Shown here: positions 9,687 through 21,812 of the stretch, in pieces | Position numbering within the stretch: position 1 is the first letter of the stretch | Layout of the letters: the number at the start of each line of letters is the position of its first letter | Source: Amblyomma americanum | Lineage: Eukaryota; Arthropoda; Arachnida; Ixodida; Ixodidae | Length of the DNA: 64,000 bases | Direction: 5' to 3' | Assembly: GCF_052857255.1 (NCBI RefSeq) | Contig: NC_135505.1 | Span: 51,617,007-51,681,006 of the forward strand | The notes under the pieces: model-generated | Seen by the model: the letters and a program-made list of their open reading frames with translations, nothing else | Databases searched by the model: none | What the model was told of the DNA's origin: nothing | Program-made: the position numbers and the translations under genes

Positions 9687-10166
9687 CCAACAGATAAACG
9701 AAGCTTGCGGCGTTTCCTGGGGCTTTGCGCCTATTATCGGAGGTTCGTTCAAAACTTTTCCAAGCTCGCAGAGCCGCTGACTTGCCTGACAAAAGACTCC
9801 GAACCCTTTTTCTGGGGCCCAGATCAGGAAAAAGCTTTCATAGAGCTTAAGGCCCGCCTCCAATCTACGCCTAACCTTACCCACTTCGACGAGCAGGCCG
9901 ACACGAATCTGCACACAGATGCCAGCAATGTGGGCCTGGGTGCGCTGATTGTGCAGTGGCAAGACGGTGTGGAACGCGTGATCGCATACGCAAGTCGCAC
10001 TTTGTCCCGTTCAGAAGTGAATTATTCCACAACGGAAAAGGAGTGTCTCGCTGTTGTGTGGGCAATCACAAAATTTCGTCCATACCTGTACGGCCGCCCG
10101 TTTCGAGTCGTCAGCGATCATCACTCCTTGTGCTGGCTTGCGAACCTCAAAGATCCATCGGGGTGA
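9687..10166 (+). pseudogene. pol: gypsy-1 Pol: connection and RNase H
   Basis: In frame with the RT after the [23 protein letters not shown], then [18 protein letters not shown] (connection). RNase H residues are seen in [36 protein letters not shown] and [14 protein letters not shown]. It stops at a TGA (10164-10166), where gypsy-2 reads [20 protein letters not shown]. The downstream part of that motif is recognisable in another frame, so a small indel follows. Non-functional as a polyprotein. Confidence 0.85.
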
Positions 10167-11590
10167 CTTGCACGGTAAAGCCTTCGGTTGCAAGAGTTCG
10201 ACGTCACCATCGTGTATAAGTCGGGTTCGGCAACATAGCGATGCAGACTGTCTCTCCCGAGCTCCTCTTCCGTGCCCACCAGATGAGTCCGACGACGATT
10301 CTGCTTTCTTCGGCGCTGTCACCACATCCGACCTTGCCCACCACCAGAGGGCCGACTGCGAACTGCTGCCTCTAATCGAGTACCTCGAAGGAACCGCTCC
10401 GTCACCGCCCAGACTCTTCTCGCGCGGACTTTCGTCGTTTTGCTTAATAGATGGAGTCCTCTACAAGAAAACTATGGTCCGACCGACACTGCGTATCTCC
10501 TCGTTGTCCCAACCGTGCTTCGTAAGGAAGTTCTCGCTGCATGCCATGACGACCTTTCTTCTGGCCACCTCGGTTTTTCCAGAACATTGGGACGCCTCCG
10601 CCACAAGTATTACTGGCCACGGCTTGCTGCGGTCGTCCAACGCTACGTTCGAAGCTGCCGTGAGTGTCAACAACGGAAGGTACCACCGACAAAACCGGCC
10701 GGCCTTCTGAAGCCAATTGATCCAACGCAAATCCTATTCCAACAAGTCGGCATGGACTTACTGGGCCCATTCCCGGTGTCCTTCATGGAAACCGGTATAT
10801 TGTTGTTGCCACGGACTACCTAAGCCGCTATTGTGAAACCAAGGCTCTTCCCCGTGGCACCGCGGCTGAAATTGCACAGTTCTTTGTTCACCACATCGTG
10901 CTTCGCCACGGTGCCCCCGTGGTTGTATTAACTGACCGGGGAACCGCGTTTACGTCGGCTCTTACACACGAGGTCCTCCGTCTTAGTGGCACCAGTCATA
11001 GAAAAACGACTGCTTACCATCCTCAAACTAATGGACTTACTGAGAGGCTGAACAAGACCATCAAAGATATGATGTCTATGTATGTCGACGCTGACCATCG
11101 CAACTGGGACGAAATACTTCCCTACATCACATTTGCGTACAACACCGCCCTCCAAGTAACGACGCGCTTCACCCCCTTCCGTTTGGTGTATGGCCGAGAT
11201 GCCCTGACCATGCTTGACGCCATGCTGCTCCCGGATTGTACCCCCTCGTCTGTCCCAGGCGCTGACCTATTCGTTCGCGATGCAGAAGCCGCTCGCCACC
11301 TTGCTCGACAACGCATTCGCAACCAGCAGACAACTGACGCCCGGCGTTACAACCTCCGCCACAGGGAGGTGATTTACCAACCCGGCGAGCACGTCTGGGT
11401 ATGGAGCCCTATACGTGTGCGCGGTCGCTCTGAAAAGCTTCTGCGGCGCTACTTCGGCCCCTACGAGGTGCTACGTCAACTCAGCGATGTGAACTATGAA
11501 GTGTACCCGCAAGGAGTTGTCCGGTCTTCTCGCCCGCCCAAGTCTGAAGTCGTCCACGTCTCCCGCATGAAACCGTATTACGCCCGTTAG
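10167..11590 (+). pseudogene. pol: gypsy-1 Pol: integrase
   Basis: Integrase in at least three frame segments (indels near 10200, 10450-10480 and 10785). The N-terminal HHCC finger is visible in CHDDLSSGHLG and CRECQQRK. The catalytic core shows VGMDLLGPF, VVVLTDRGTAFTS and TNGLTERLNKTIKDM (D, D, E). The C-terminal domain has HVWVWSPIRVRGRSEKLL and ends SEVVHVSRMKPYYAR-stop at 11590. The last 230 codons are clean. The integrase would insert the element cDNA, but this copy cannot make a full protein. Confidence 0.86.
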
Positions 11591-11706
11591 CCCCTCCCGG
11601 AGTTCACATTCACTGCTGCCACCACACGCCATCGCACTTTTGGTGTCTCCACACTCTTTATCCCCCTTGCCGGAGGCTTCGAGGAGATGCCTCTTGAAAG
11701 CAGGGG

Positions 11707-11878
11707 TGCAATGCCACACTGCTCACATTCTGCGAGCGCCGCCATGCGGCCGAGCGGCATTACTGGGCTCGTGTGGGAGCGAAGAAGAGGACGTTCCCGT
11801 TCGAACGCGCGCTGCTGGGTTTCTGGCCTTCGGATTAAAAAAGCCCCTTTTTGTGCCGCCCTACCTTTGTCGGCGACA
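11707..11878 (+). repeat. gypsy-1 3' LTR (172 bp)
   Basis: Starts TGCAATG after a purine tract (GAAAGCAGGGG) and ends GGCGACA, giving TG...CA termini. The last 76 bp match the 5' LTR remnant. The left target duplication cannot be tested because the 5' LTR start is outside the window. Confidence 0.75.
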
Positions 11879-12680
11879 ATATGTTGGGCATTGCTTAGGT
11901 GCTCAGAATTTATGCATAACTAGGGCATTTTCACACTGGTAATTTTAAAACTTCATCTAATCTTCCTTTATCCTTTGTACCACAATGTCTGGTGGATAAG
12001 GTTACACTTGAACGAGGTTAAGGGTAAGCATGTGCCTGTAATATTCACTTTTTTTACCTCTAATTGAAAATTGTCTCTCGGTTTATTGAACGTGCCTTAA
12101 GTGGTTACCTCCCTTTCGAAAACTGTTTTTAAACATGATCATTGCCATGTATCACACAGAAATGTTACTTGTGAAAGGGGGACATCACGACACAGGACGT
12201 AGTCTCAAATTCCAGGTCTAGTACCCTGCCACCGCATCTTTCCTCTTTCGGAGTGATAGCATTCTAGAATGCGTTTTCAAAAAAAAAATTGCCTGGGCAA
12301 GAACCGGCTGCAGGAGTCTGTAGTTATTGCTGCATCAAAAGTGTGTTATATACCAGAATGATAGTCATGACACATAAAATTAGCACTGTCTTCAGTTTCC
12401 AATCTGCATGAACTCAGAACACTGGTTCCTATAGCAAAGAAAACGTTAACTATGCGCAGAGAAGTGAGCACCTTGGTACAATATGTGTGCTGTTCATGAA
12501 TATGCACAGTGTTTATCTGTTCATTAAAGGGTCAGCTGGCAGGATGCTATAAATATAATGGGTGCCTGTCACATTTGGGTAAGGCTGTTTTAGGATATGC
12601 ATAAACACAGAGAGAAAGCTGTGAGCAGTTTTTAGAAACTTTTTAGGGTTCGTGCTGCACGCAAAATGAATTTCGGTGAT
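11879..12680 (+). other. intergenic, nothing recognised
   Basis: AT-rich sequence without credible ORFs or known repeats. Confidence 0.6.
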
Positions 12681-12685
12681 GCATG

Positions 12686-12806
12686 GAAAACCCGCGGAAA
12701 GGACGTGATCACAAACCGGAGAAGTACACAGGGCAAAGTCGCCTTGTGTACTTCTGCTTGTGAACGCGTCCTTTCCACTAGTTTTCTACATATCATGCAG
12801 CAACCG
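12686..12806 (+). repeat. imperfect hairpin with possible Penelope-type end
   Basis: Left arm 12686-12734 and right arm 12741-12786 pair over about 46 bp with few mismatches; shared elements include GGAAAGGACG and GAAGTACACA, with a loop of about 6 nt. Directly after the right arm comes ATGCAGCAACCGGCC, similar in layout to the ATG...TTACCAACTCGCCC end that follows the palindrome at 57.3 kb. The link to Penelope ends is tentative. Confidence 0.45.
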
Positions 12807-13652
12807 GCCTAGCAAGCTACGCTTCTTCAATAGAACGTCAGTTACAACTGCTAGGGCTCCTTCTTTTCCTTACACCAGCAACAAACAGTGTCCTGTGTGG
12901 AAGGTCAGCTGTAGGACTGTTCCGCTTAAGCTTCATGTAGTTTTCATGCAAGAATTGATTGCTTCATCTACAGCGCGTATAAAAATTTCAAAGTTCACAC
13001 CTGTTTTTAGCAGACCTGCATTTTTTTGCTCTACAATTCTTTACTTTTCAGCAAAGTGTGAATATTATATAAAGGAAGATTGTTTGACCATTTGCACGTG
13101 TTTCCTTTTTATTGTAGCAAGCAACTCAATCACATCACTGCCAGAGAAGTGACGCCGCATGGGAGAGGCGAAATTGGAAACGGTGCTGTTGAGTATGCAC
13201 CGCAAAAACGAAGAATTTTTGACGTAGCAAGCACATATGCTATTTGGGCGACAAAAAACAACTGCTTCCAGAAGAAAACAAACACATGCAGGAACTCCTA
13301 CAAAGGGTTTCCAGCACCTTTAAACAGGGCAAGCAACCTTTAATGGGGCAGTTTTTTTCGCACCTTTGGTGGCATTCCTACAGCACACGCCCATCTCCCC
13401 ACAATATATGGGACCACCAAACATGAACTTGCAACACCATTTTTTACTACCGCCACCAACTACACACACACCCCCAACACCTAAACACTGAGGTGAACTA
13501 CACCCATAACCTTGCCACCTTATTCAGTTTCCTTTAATCACTTAAAGAATAGAAAATAGCGACTGCTGTCTCCTTAACGTGCAGCAGCCTCGGAAGCACT
13601 AAACAGATGCTGAGGACAAATCCATCCAATTATTGGTTTTGATACAAATTAT
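12807..13652 (+). other. intergenic, nothing recognised
   Basis: Short unsupported ORFs only; no splice-bounded coding signal noticed. Confidence 0.5.
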
Positions 13653-13882
13653 GGTTTATTAGGGTGTTTAACGTCTCAAAGCGACTCAGTCAATGAGGGA
13701 CGCTGTAGTGACGGTCGCAGGAAATTTCGACACCTTGGGTTCTTTAACGTGCACTGACATCACACAGTAGACGGGCCTCTAGACTTTCGCCTCCACCGAA
13801 ATTCGAGCGCCGCGGTCGGGATCGAACCTGCGTGTTTTGGGTCAGCAGCTGTGTGCCACAACCAATGAGCCACCGCGGCGGC
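13653..13882 (-). mobile_element. tRNA-derived SINE (tick Ruka-like)
   Basis: On the minus strand the element begins GCCGCCGCGGTGGCTCATTG (box A-like) and has a box B-like GGTTCGATCCCGACC, then a body with GAGGCCCGTCTACTGTGTGA and a GTTAAACACCCTAATAAACC end. A second copy lies at 36858-37060 and a diverged piece at 29485-29603. The RNA polymerase III promoter layout is typical of SINEs; the Ruka name is from memory of tick SINEs. Confidence 0.72.
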
Positions 13883-15535
13883 TGATTCTTTGCCTCTTTC
13901 TGGCTGCGCTTACATTTCTCTAGTGCGAAAAGGTGCATTTGTAGCAGAGAAAATGGGATTAAAAAAGCTTTCCAGCAGTCAATCCAAATTCGCCACATTT
14001 GTACTTTCTGCCACTGGGCTGCCACCGTGTTCAAGTGAATGGTGTTGTAGCTGAGATTCTGGGATCCACGCCCAAAAATCTGTGCTAATACCTGCATTCC
14101 ACTTCCGAAATCGGCCGCTGACGGCAACGCCTGTTTTTCTTTTTAGTTTACAAAAGATTCAATTTTGGTGAGAATGGTCTGTTTGTAGTTTGAACACAGT
14201 ACCGTTTAAATACAGGCCAGCTTCTATTTCTTCTCAATGTGTGTTAATCTACACTAATACCTTCTAGGTAATTATAAGGATGTGCCATATTATCACAAAC
14301 ACTATAACTGCAATATTAGATTCCTGACAAGTCAAAACTGTGCAGTAAGTAAATGTACTTTTTTAATTTTAATAATATGCTTCTATTTCTAATATTATTA
14401 ACATTATCTACCGAGGCGGTGCTTTTCCTTTCGTCCTTGTTCAGTTTTAGTTTGTGTTTTTGGGGGATGTGTTTGTCTGTTATTCGTTTATTTACAAGAC
14501 AATGGCAATGTTTTTCAGATATGTAAATTAAGAGTTTTATTGAAACTTGCTTTTTGTTGGCGTCTTTTAACCAAATATATTTATGCATGCTTTCTTTAAG
14601 TACTTTCAAAGGTCATTGATTTCCTTCGCCAGAGAGGTACAAACTTTGTGATCTGTTTCTTAGTTCCTAATTTGATTTTAAGTTGTTTTTGGTAATCTTG
14701 TTTCGAATAAGTGATAAGCTTAAATTTTATTGATGCCAAATTTTTGTTGGTACCTTTTAATTTACTGTGGTTATGCCTGTTTTCTTTTTATTGCTTGCCA
14801 AAGTGGTGACATTTATTTTCCTAGACCGGGGGGGGGGCGGTACAAACAGTGGTGTGTTTCTCTGATGTGAAAACAATAGCAATCACATTAATAATCAGGG
14901 GTCCTCCAGACAGTTTTTGTTTTTGCAACACTGTGTTGTTCGAAAACAGATTTATATTTCTTGTATGCGGTTTTTGAGACAAATAAAAGAGTAGACCTAC
15001 ATTCCGAACTCGGCTGTATAATGTCTTTATTGATCACCTTACACACAGCGCCTATTTGGCATTACAGTGGGAAGAGAGAGTTACAACATAATTATGCAAC
15101 ATAGTGGCAGGGAAAAAAACTGAATTAAAAAAAATTCCAGCATAGGTTGTTACAAACACAAGCAGAAAATTACAGCAACGTGGCAAACGAATAATGAGAT
15201 TTTTGAAACGACTTCCTGGGGCAACTTATTTTATTCATTTATTGTTTTTGGAAAAAGTGGCATTTTGAGTAAAGTAGTTGTGCATTTATTGCCTTCCACT
15301 TTGAAAGTGTGGTCTCTTGCAGATAAATAGTCTGGTGCAATTAATGGTCACGGTCAATACCTGTTTAAGAATTGTAAATATTTTGGAAGAATTTCTGCCT
15401 AAGTACATATCTGCGTCCCTGCAATGAAACCCATCCGAAAGGCTTCTGCGCTGCTTACATACTGAAATTTCTGCTGTAAGTATTTAAAGCAAAATGGACA
15501 GCTAGGATTTGGGCCTTTTCTAATTTATCATTATT
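13883..15535 (+). other. intergenic; possible convergent poly(A) signals
   Basis: No credible coding sequence. AATAAA occurs on the plus strand near 14982 and on the minus strand near 15030 about 50 bp apart, which could mark convergent transcript ends, but no exons were found beside them. A poly-G run sits at about 14827. Confidence 0.4.
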
Positions 15536-15539
15536 TTAG

Positions 15540-16030
15540 TTTCCGGGCCCTATACTCTGAACGCATACTCCAGTACAGACCTTACGTTAATTGTGTATAG
15601 CAGTTCTTTACTTTGTAAAGGAAAACGCTTGGAATTCCTCCCTAAAAACTCAAAATTAGACCTGCTTTTATAATTACGTAATTGATGTGCCTATGCCAAC
15701 ACAGATGGCTACTTAATTATATACTGAAATATTTGTATTCGAAACGGACAAGAAGTTAAGGAAATTAAAAGGTGCCTTTTTCTTAGTAAAACACATATGA
15801 AGAGTTTTCCGGAGATTAATAGTGACGCCCCATTTATCATACCATTTAGAAATTCTTTCAAGGTCACGTTGCAAAGCATCACGGTCAGCAGGATCAGAAA
15901 CAGTTCGGTACAAAACACATTCATGTGCGAACAGCCTCAATGTACACGATATACCAGCGAAAAATAAACTTATAAAAATTACAAATAAAGGCGATCCCAG
16001 AACTTACCCTTGTGATACAGTGGCGAGTAA
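15540..16030 (-). pseudogene. CR1/jockey-type RT fragment
   Basis: Minus-strand reading gives a decayed motif B (QG-VLGSPLFVIFIS), then LRLFAHECVLYRTVSD, a mutated LFADDCVLYR motif C in which the catalytic Asp pair is replaced, then LQRDLERISKWYDKWGVTIN and KTLHMCF, and further on a frameshifted VRSVLEYA-like thumb motif. It spans only the RT centre to thumb. A dead 5'- and 3'-truncated LINE piece, unrelated to the intact CR1-like copy at the DNA level as far as can be seen. Confidence 0.65.
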
Positions 16031-16039
16031 AAAATATTA

Positions 16040-16440
16040 GCACGAATCACTGGCGATCAGAATTTCAATATCTCACCACGCGGCACTACGGTTTGTAGAC
16101 CTGCCTATCTGGTCGTTTCCATATTTGCAGCATGGGGGGCACAGCAGGAAGTAAGCATTATGAAGCGTGCCATCACCCAAGCGTCTAAGTGCCGAGCCTA
16201 CGTGGCTGTGCATGCGGCATTTATTTTGGCTCGGTTATCATGAGCAAAGATGGCTTCTTTTTATTACTGTTTTTTCATGTTCGTGACGGTTTGTCAAAAA
16301 GAACTCGCTGCGAATGATACAGCTGCTATTATCCTGTATTACACAAGCCAAAAAACAGTTTATTTTCCTACTGCAAATAATTCTAACATGTCACTTTGTT
16401 GGGAAAGTGTATTAACACTATTAAAAGCCCCTGTTGAAAA
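16040..16440 (+). other. intergenic, nothing recognised
   Basis: No feature supported. Confidence 0.5.
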
Positions 16441-16800
16441 TTCCAGCAAAATTCCTGCTGGATTTTACGGTGGTGGCGCTGGAAAAACGATGGGCACATT
16501 GGAAGTGTTGGTTTCTAAGTTGGAAGTGTTAGTTTCCATGTTGGGCGCTGCTGGAGGGATGGTGGACACACTGGTGGCGACGTTGGGTCACGCTGAACGC
16601 GCTGGAAATTCTGGTGGCTGCATTGGCACATCCACTGCACAATTCTGGGCAAAATGGAAACTACGTTGGCATTCCAGTGCCATGGTGGTACCCACCATGG
16701 TTTATGCTGCTGGGCCCGCTGGTAACACTGGACTGTTTGGAAACCACGGTGGGAGCATGTCCATGTTGGGCATTATGACAGCTGCAGCTTCAATATATTA
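16440..16800 (+). repeat. degenerate G/T-rich internal repeat
   Basis: Repeated short words (TTGGAAGTGTTGGTTTC twice, CCATGTTGGGC twice, multiple GCTGG/GGTGG). A 183-codon ORF crosses it but looks like repeat-encoded low-complexity sequence, so it is not called as a gene. The complement resembles words of the 27.5-kb repeat (AATGTGCCCA, CCAGCG). Confidence 0.4.
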
Positions 16801-18530
16801 ATGGCTGATGCTGGACAGCAGATACACATATATGCTTATATGGTTACATAATTAATGCAAGCCTTCATATTTGCACTAACAGACTCAGTGGGTCAAACGC
16901 ATCAAAGCTACACTTGCCACTTCATATGCTGTTAGAATTCGAACTACATGACAAATCTTTTTCTCTTTTTACGTCAATGTATGTTATTTGACTAGTAAAT
17001 TTTAGAAATATTTCATAACTAACGACTTCTTGCTGGTGCTTAAATTATCAGGAGCAAAATATTTCTGAAAAAGTTTCACTTCATCGTTTACAAAATAATA
17101 TACAGTACCCCAGCTGCATGCCTGAACACAAGCACTGGACTTCATTAAGAAATTTTTATTAGAGGATTTCCAAATGAAATACTAATTCAATTAACAAATA
17201 GCTAAGTATATTACTGGCCACGCAGTTAACAGTGCTTTGTAGAGAGGTTATAATATAAATACAAACACATATACAGAATATTTATACAAAGGCTTGTTAC
17301 ACTACACAGTTATACAAGCACCTTGGCACGCAATTTTTAGTACAACTAACATAGTTTTCAAAACAGAAATGCAGATATATATGCACAATATCTGTATGAG
17401 GATCAAATGCGCAGCACATTTCACACTAAGAATTCATTTTGTTTTCACATTGGATGAGAGAACACTACTGCAATAGGCATGCACACCTTCACTGCTGCCT
17501 CATCTCAAGAAAGCATACCGCTTAACCGACCAAAAATAATAGCTGTCTATGCATATAGTGTACTGTTTTGCAAACTACGCCCGTGGACCTGGCAGAAAAA
17601 GTATACACAACAAGAACAAATCTGCCTTGGTCATTAGATATCAGGCTTTTTCTTTCGAAAGGCAAGTCAACTCCAAAACGCCACTACACTCCATCACAAA
17701 ACTACTATTGCATCTGAAAATATTTTCTCTCACTGCAATGTGATAAATGGCTGTCTAACCAAATTCTATTCACATATAGAACTATTAACAACTTCTCCTA
17801 TGTAGCCTACTCTCTGTGGAAATGTGTCTTTGATGTTTCTGGGCTGGTGTCCATGATTAATGAGCTAGCAACATCTTGCATTCCCGCAAAATATGATATT
17901 GGAAGAAAAATCATGTTCCTTTTCATAGCTCACTGCGCTGAGCCAAATTCAGGTTCAGCCGTTTTCTTTAAACTCTACATTTCTGACTCAAAGGCTAGTA
18001 CTGGTAAGGTACAGTTATTATACACTTTCCTCATTGGGGCTATGGTAACCTGCCATTCATGATCTGCGAGTACCTGCTAAATGCACTGCACTCCATTCAT
18101 AAACTCCTAGTTATTCCACTCTATTCATCCAAAACTGTGGTCACTACCTAACTCAGCAGATATATTCCCTTTCAATTTCCAATGCTTGCTTGCCTATCGA
18201 TAACTGTTGTTTCCTTCGAAAAATATTTGAACATGACATAAATTCCTCTATATTAATTTTTAAACCACTGTTTTGCTTTACCTGTAAAGGTCCTCAGTCA
18301 CACACTAGAATTCATACCCTGAGTCAATGCCAATATAGTCAGCGAATTGCAGATTACTAAATTATTTTCGATTAACTTTTATCCTCAACTCTCTCAATAT
18401 AGATCTCTGAACGCTTCAGTAAACAGGTGAAAAACAATACTCTAGGCCTAACCAAGAAGTATCTTAGCAATCTCCAAAGCCCATGGTTACAGCTAGTTGC
18501 CAGCAGTGCTTATAACTTGTTAAGCCTGCT
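16801..18530 (+). other. intergenic, nothing recognised
   Basis: AT-rich; short ORFs without family resemblance. It is downstream of the minus-strand EnSpm-like gene and may include its 3' UTR. Confidence 0.5.
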
Positions 18531-18794
18531 TTAGTCTCTTTCAACCTTATTTGGCAGATCACAGATGAATGTTTTGCCAATATCCGCAAGCTCTACATAC
18601 AACCAACTGTCAGCCACTTCTGGAAGCAGAACATACCACGCTGTGCTATAAGAAAGGAAGCATTCCTTTATGTTCGGAGGTGAATTAATCACGTCGCCAA
18701 TAATTATGGGCCGAGAGATTAGAATGCAGGTTGCACTTTCCTGCAAAAACAGAATTTTTTGCACACGTTTATAGCAGCCACTGCTTGTCCTCAC
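18531..18794 (-). pseudogene. EnSpm/CACTA-like transposase, C-terminal tail
   Basis: This frame (RTSSGCYKRVQKILFLQES and on to a stop at 18531) continues the previous exon after a one-base frame change near 18791-18800. The pattern SSGCY-RVQKI with following hydrophobic strands fits the C-terminal region of animal transposase-derived proteins with a DUF4218-like domain. No intron is evident at the junction, so a frameshift mutation is more likely than splicing. Confidence 0.5.
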
Positions 18795-19308
18795 AAAATA
18801 GTGCCAGATTTTGATGGCCTTTTGTAGGCGGTGCTCTGTATAACCTGTTTTGCCAGTACAAAGCGTTCATACTCGAAATCAAGTGGTGCCTTTACTCCAC
18901 AGTGGAGGTACACTGCATGCTGCCTAGTACACTCCAGGATGATCTGTTTGCATGCACCTAAAAGACAGAGATCATTGATGCGCTTTGCGTTGTCAACCAG
19001 CGAATAGGTGATGATTTCATTACAAAACTTCTTTTCCATCAGAGGAAGATGAGTGCTTCCAATCAATTGTTGCAGCTGCTGGTGCATAATCACCCTCTCC
19101 ACAACTTTCTTCGGCATCCTATTTGCAGCGGAGACTTGCCGTACAATAATTCCATTTCCACATTCAAAAACGAAGGCTGAATGGGCCCACAAACGTCCAA
19201 GTGACCGCACACAGTTCGCCAGGTGAAGCAAAGCATGCATGTTGAAGGTCATGGATCCAATGCCGTACAGAGAATGGCATCGAATGACGAAGTGCTCCAA
19301 CAAGGACC
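18791..19308 (-). CDS. EnSpm/CACTA-like transposase exon with DUF4218-like core
   Basis: The exon starts after a clean acceptor (TTTCATTTCAG, AG at 19310-19309) and joins the upstream exon in phase to read KAG-SLLEHFVIRCHSLYG. It continues MTFNMHALLHLANCVRSLG, then LWAHSAFVFECGNGIIVRQV, the signature of the DUF4218-like segment in EnSpm/CACTA-type (tnp2) transposases and their animal derivatives. At about residue 170 it hits a stop, with homologous sequence going on in another frame. It could be a decaying transposon copy or a gene; spliced structure without visible transposon ends leaves both open. Confidence 0.62.
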
Positions 19309-19971
19309 CTGAAATGAAAGGTTAAGTCAGACTCACTAATTAAAAAAAGAAAAACGGTGTTCACGGAAAGCACTGCATACAAAACTTCAGCATAGTTACT
19401 TTATAGGTTCATCAAATATAAATGTTTTATAATACTTAAAGTAATTCAAATCATGCAAAAACAAAAAATCACCAAAAATACCCGTCTATGCTATAAATGC
19501 TGCCTGCACCAACCTTGCCTCCCCTCCAGAATCTGTTAGAAGCTAATTAATTATAACCTCCCTGCTTTACATGATATTTGCCGGTGCGACCATATAACCG
19601 TAAAAAATAAATCCTGACAGTTGTACTGGAGTTGAAAAATATGGGCTTACAACTCCTGATAAATTGTTTTTCACTATAAAGTATTATATGAAGGATAAAT
19701 TTTGCTCCTTTTATACATCAGTAGCAGCAACAGTCACATTTTCAATGCTTCATTTATAAGGCGCGACTAGAAAATGCACATAGAAACTCAACTGACACAC
19801 TGAATAGCGCCTTTGTGCCACAGTACCTGGCATAAAAATACGCTTTATATATTTTCATCCTGTGGCAGCTCAATTTTGGCAGCAGTGAGCCAAATTTAAA
19901 GCAAAATTATGAAAAATGTCTGCTATCACTTTCCACACCACTTAAGCACTGCATACTCCATGGTACCTTAC

Positions 19972-20232
19972 CTGCTTTGTCAATTTCTGAAAAGGTGATG
20001 CTTTCTCGCAGAAGGATGTGCAGGGCCTCTGAGAGTTTGGCAAGATGCCTCTAGTATTCAGCATGAAGAACACCGTCAAGACAAGGCAGAGAATAAAATA
20101 AAATCCAATGCCTCCACTCTGACGCCTTCCAAAGAGCCCGCTCTGAGAATGCTCGTGGCAGTCTCGTGATACTGTGTGGAGGCTTTGTAGTGAGCAGTCT
20201 AGTATTTATTCTTGACAATCCTGATGGGGCAC
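19972..20232 (-). CDS. EnSpm/CACTA-like transposase, central exon
   Basis: An 87-codon exon. The acceptor TTCATCTGTCAG ends at 20233 and the donor GTAAGG starts at 19971. Both phases are 1 and join correctly with the neighbouring exons. It encodes INTRLLTTKPPHSITRLPRA and LWKASEWRHWILFYSLPCLD, matching the conserved R-L...KPP..I.R.P...WKASEWR.WLLFYSLPVL block of this family. One in-frame TAG (20053-20051) lies after VLHAEY and is otherwise followed by family-like sequence (HLAKLSEALHILLRESITF), so it looks like an inactivating mutation unless the base is an error. Confidence 0.65.
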
Positions 20233-21812
20233 CTGACAGATGAAAAGACCACAACATTTCATTCTATTTGCAGCTATTCTGCCTCTTTTATTACAAGTTT
20301 TTTATGGTCCATGCCTAAACACTAATTAATACACAGGTAATTGAACATAACTATACATTCTCATGCCTGCTCATCTATGCAATATTTGGCAATGTAAAAT
20401 ACAGGTCAAGGTGAAGTATAACTTAGTTCTCAGTTAGAGCAGAAAAGTGTTAAGGTAGTCTTCTGCGCAAAACAAAACGTGCCTTTGCTGCTGCTCTCCG
20501 CGTCAAGAGCATAGTAAAGTTGCCGTTCTATGTTCATGGTTCAACACACATACATGTTGATAATTCAGTAGCGCTTAATTCCAACGTATAGTGACATCAA
20601 CATAGTGATACTGCCTCCTGGCCAACTTAGCTTAGGACATTAGCCATGTCTCTTCCACGGGCACATATAGGAACCAAAGTAAACGGCAGTAAAAATTTGC
20701 ACAACAAATTCTCTAATGAGAACACTCTATTAGTCACTACGAATAGGTGAACACAGGAGATACGACTTAATTTAGTTTGTGAAAATGTCTACAGTTGAAT
20801 TTGGACAACTGAAACTTGATGGGGAATGATAGATTCTTCAAATTATAAAGTTTGTAATTAAACAAGCCTGATCAGTAAAGAGAGGTGATGGACTACTTCT
20901 TGTGGATAACCACACTAAAGACATGTCGGCACAGGTCTGGCATCTTCATGTGTACGTGGACTCTTATCAATAACAGAAAGTGGTACTAAGACACCTGTCA
21001 GTGCCATCAGCGCATCGATGCATCTCATCAGCCATACTCTTTTGGCTTTAAAAATAAACTAGAACAGCGCTGCAGCAAGTATTGGGCAAAGAAAGCAGAG
21101 CATCATGATTTCCCGACTTTAAATGAAGGTGAAAAGGCAGTGTGTGTAACACATGCACAGCTGGAACAGAGCTGGTTATAAGCAGCATGTGCTGAATGCA
21201 GATGAGCATGGCAGATATTGACAAGCTCTGCATGCATGCAGCACCTACGCATTAATAACACTGCACTTGTGGCACTCAATATGACTGGTTGCCACAGTTA
21301 CGGGGGCACACGCGCTTGCTCTTTAGCTAGAGGCAAGCCACAGCACTGCGCTGTAGTGCTCCAGTAGTCGATGCAGGCCAGCTGTGCTGCCAGTTTGAAT
21401 GAGCTACATTTATGCTTGTGCATTGTAATTTCTGCGAGCTTCCTCTCAAAAAAGCGTGGTAGTGATGAGACTAAGGTGTCATTTTGAGTAAGAGATAAGC
21501 TCGAGTTAGCAAGATTTCAATGGCATATCAAGACAGCGTACCGATAAATGGCAGAAAAAGGTCGTCTTCTTTTGTATAAGTGGTATGCGCTGTTATGCTT
21601 TGACATTTGCGTTATAAGCAAATATTCAATAATCCCATGCACACAAGCCAACCATATGCAAGCTATCTGCAACACCTCTTTTCCTTTAGTTTACTTTAGA
21701 TTCATTAGTTTAGTTGGACCTCACAATTTTTGGAAGGAAGTGGGTACACTAACCTCATTACACTGCCACCCATTCCCTGCAGAGCATGCAAAATTTAAAA
21801 GCAGTACATTAC

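Larger units (their letters stand above)
2231..11878 (+). mobile_element. gypsy-1: Ty3/gypsy LTR retrotransposon split by a LINE
   Basis: Order: partial 5' LTR, primer-binding site, gag, a -1 frame change, protease, [CR1-like LINE], RT, RNase H, integrase, 3' LTR. The overlapping 76-bp LTR segments (2231-2306 and 11803-11878) differ at about four positions, roughly 5%, so the copy is not recent. Gag is open, but pol carries several stops and frame changes after the RT. Protein order protease-RT-RNase H-integrase is diagnostic of Ty3/gypsy. Gypsy-2 (37.2-42.6 kb) is a clear relative along its whole length. Confidence 0.92.

Noticed and set aside
13800..13882. tRNA gene from the box A/box B-like sequence
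   Set aside because: The sequence continues into a SINE body found three times in the window; no complete cloverleaf is supported.
16250..16801. 183-codon plus-strand ORF with a hydrophobic start
   Set aside because: Most of it is repeat-encoded Gly/Thr/Val-rich sequence without splice sites, poly(A) signal or known motif.
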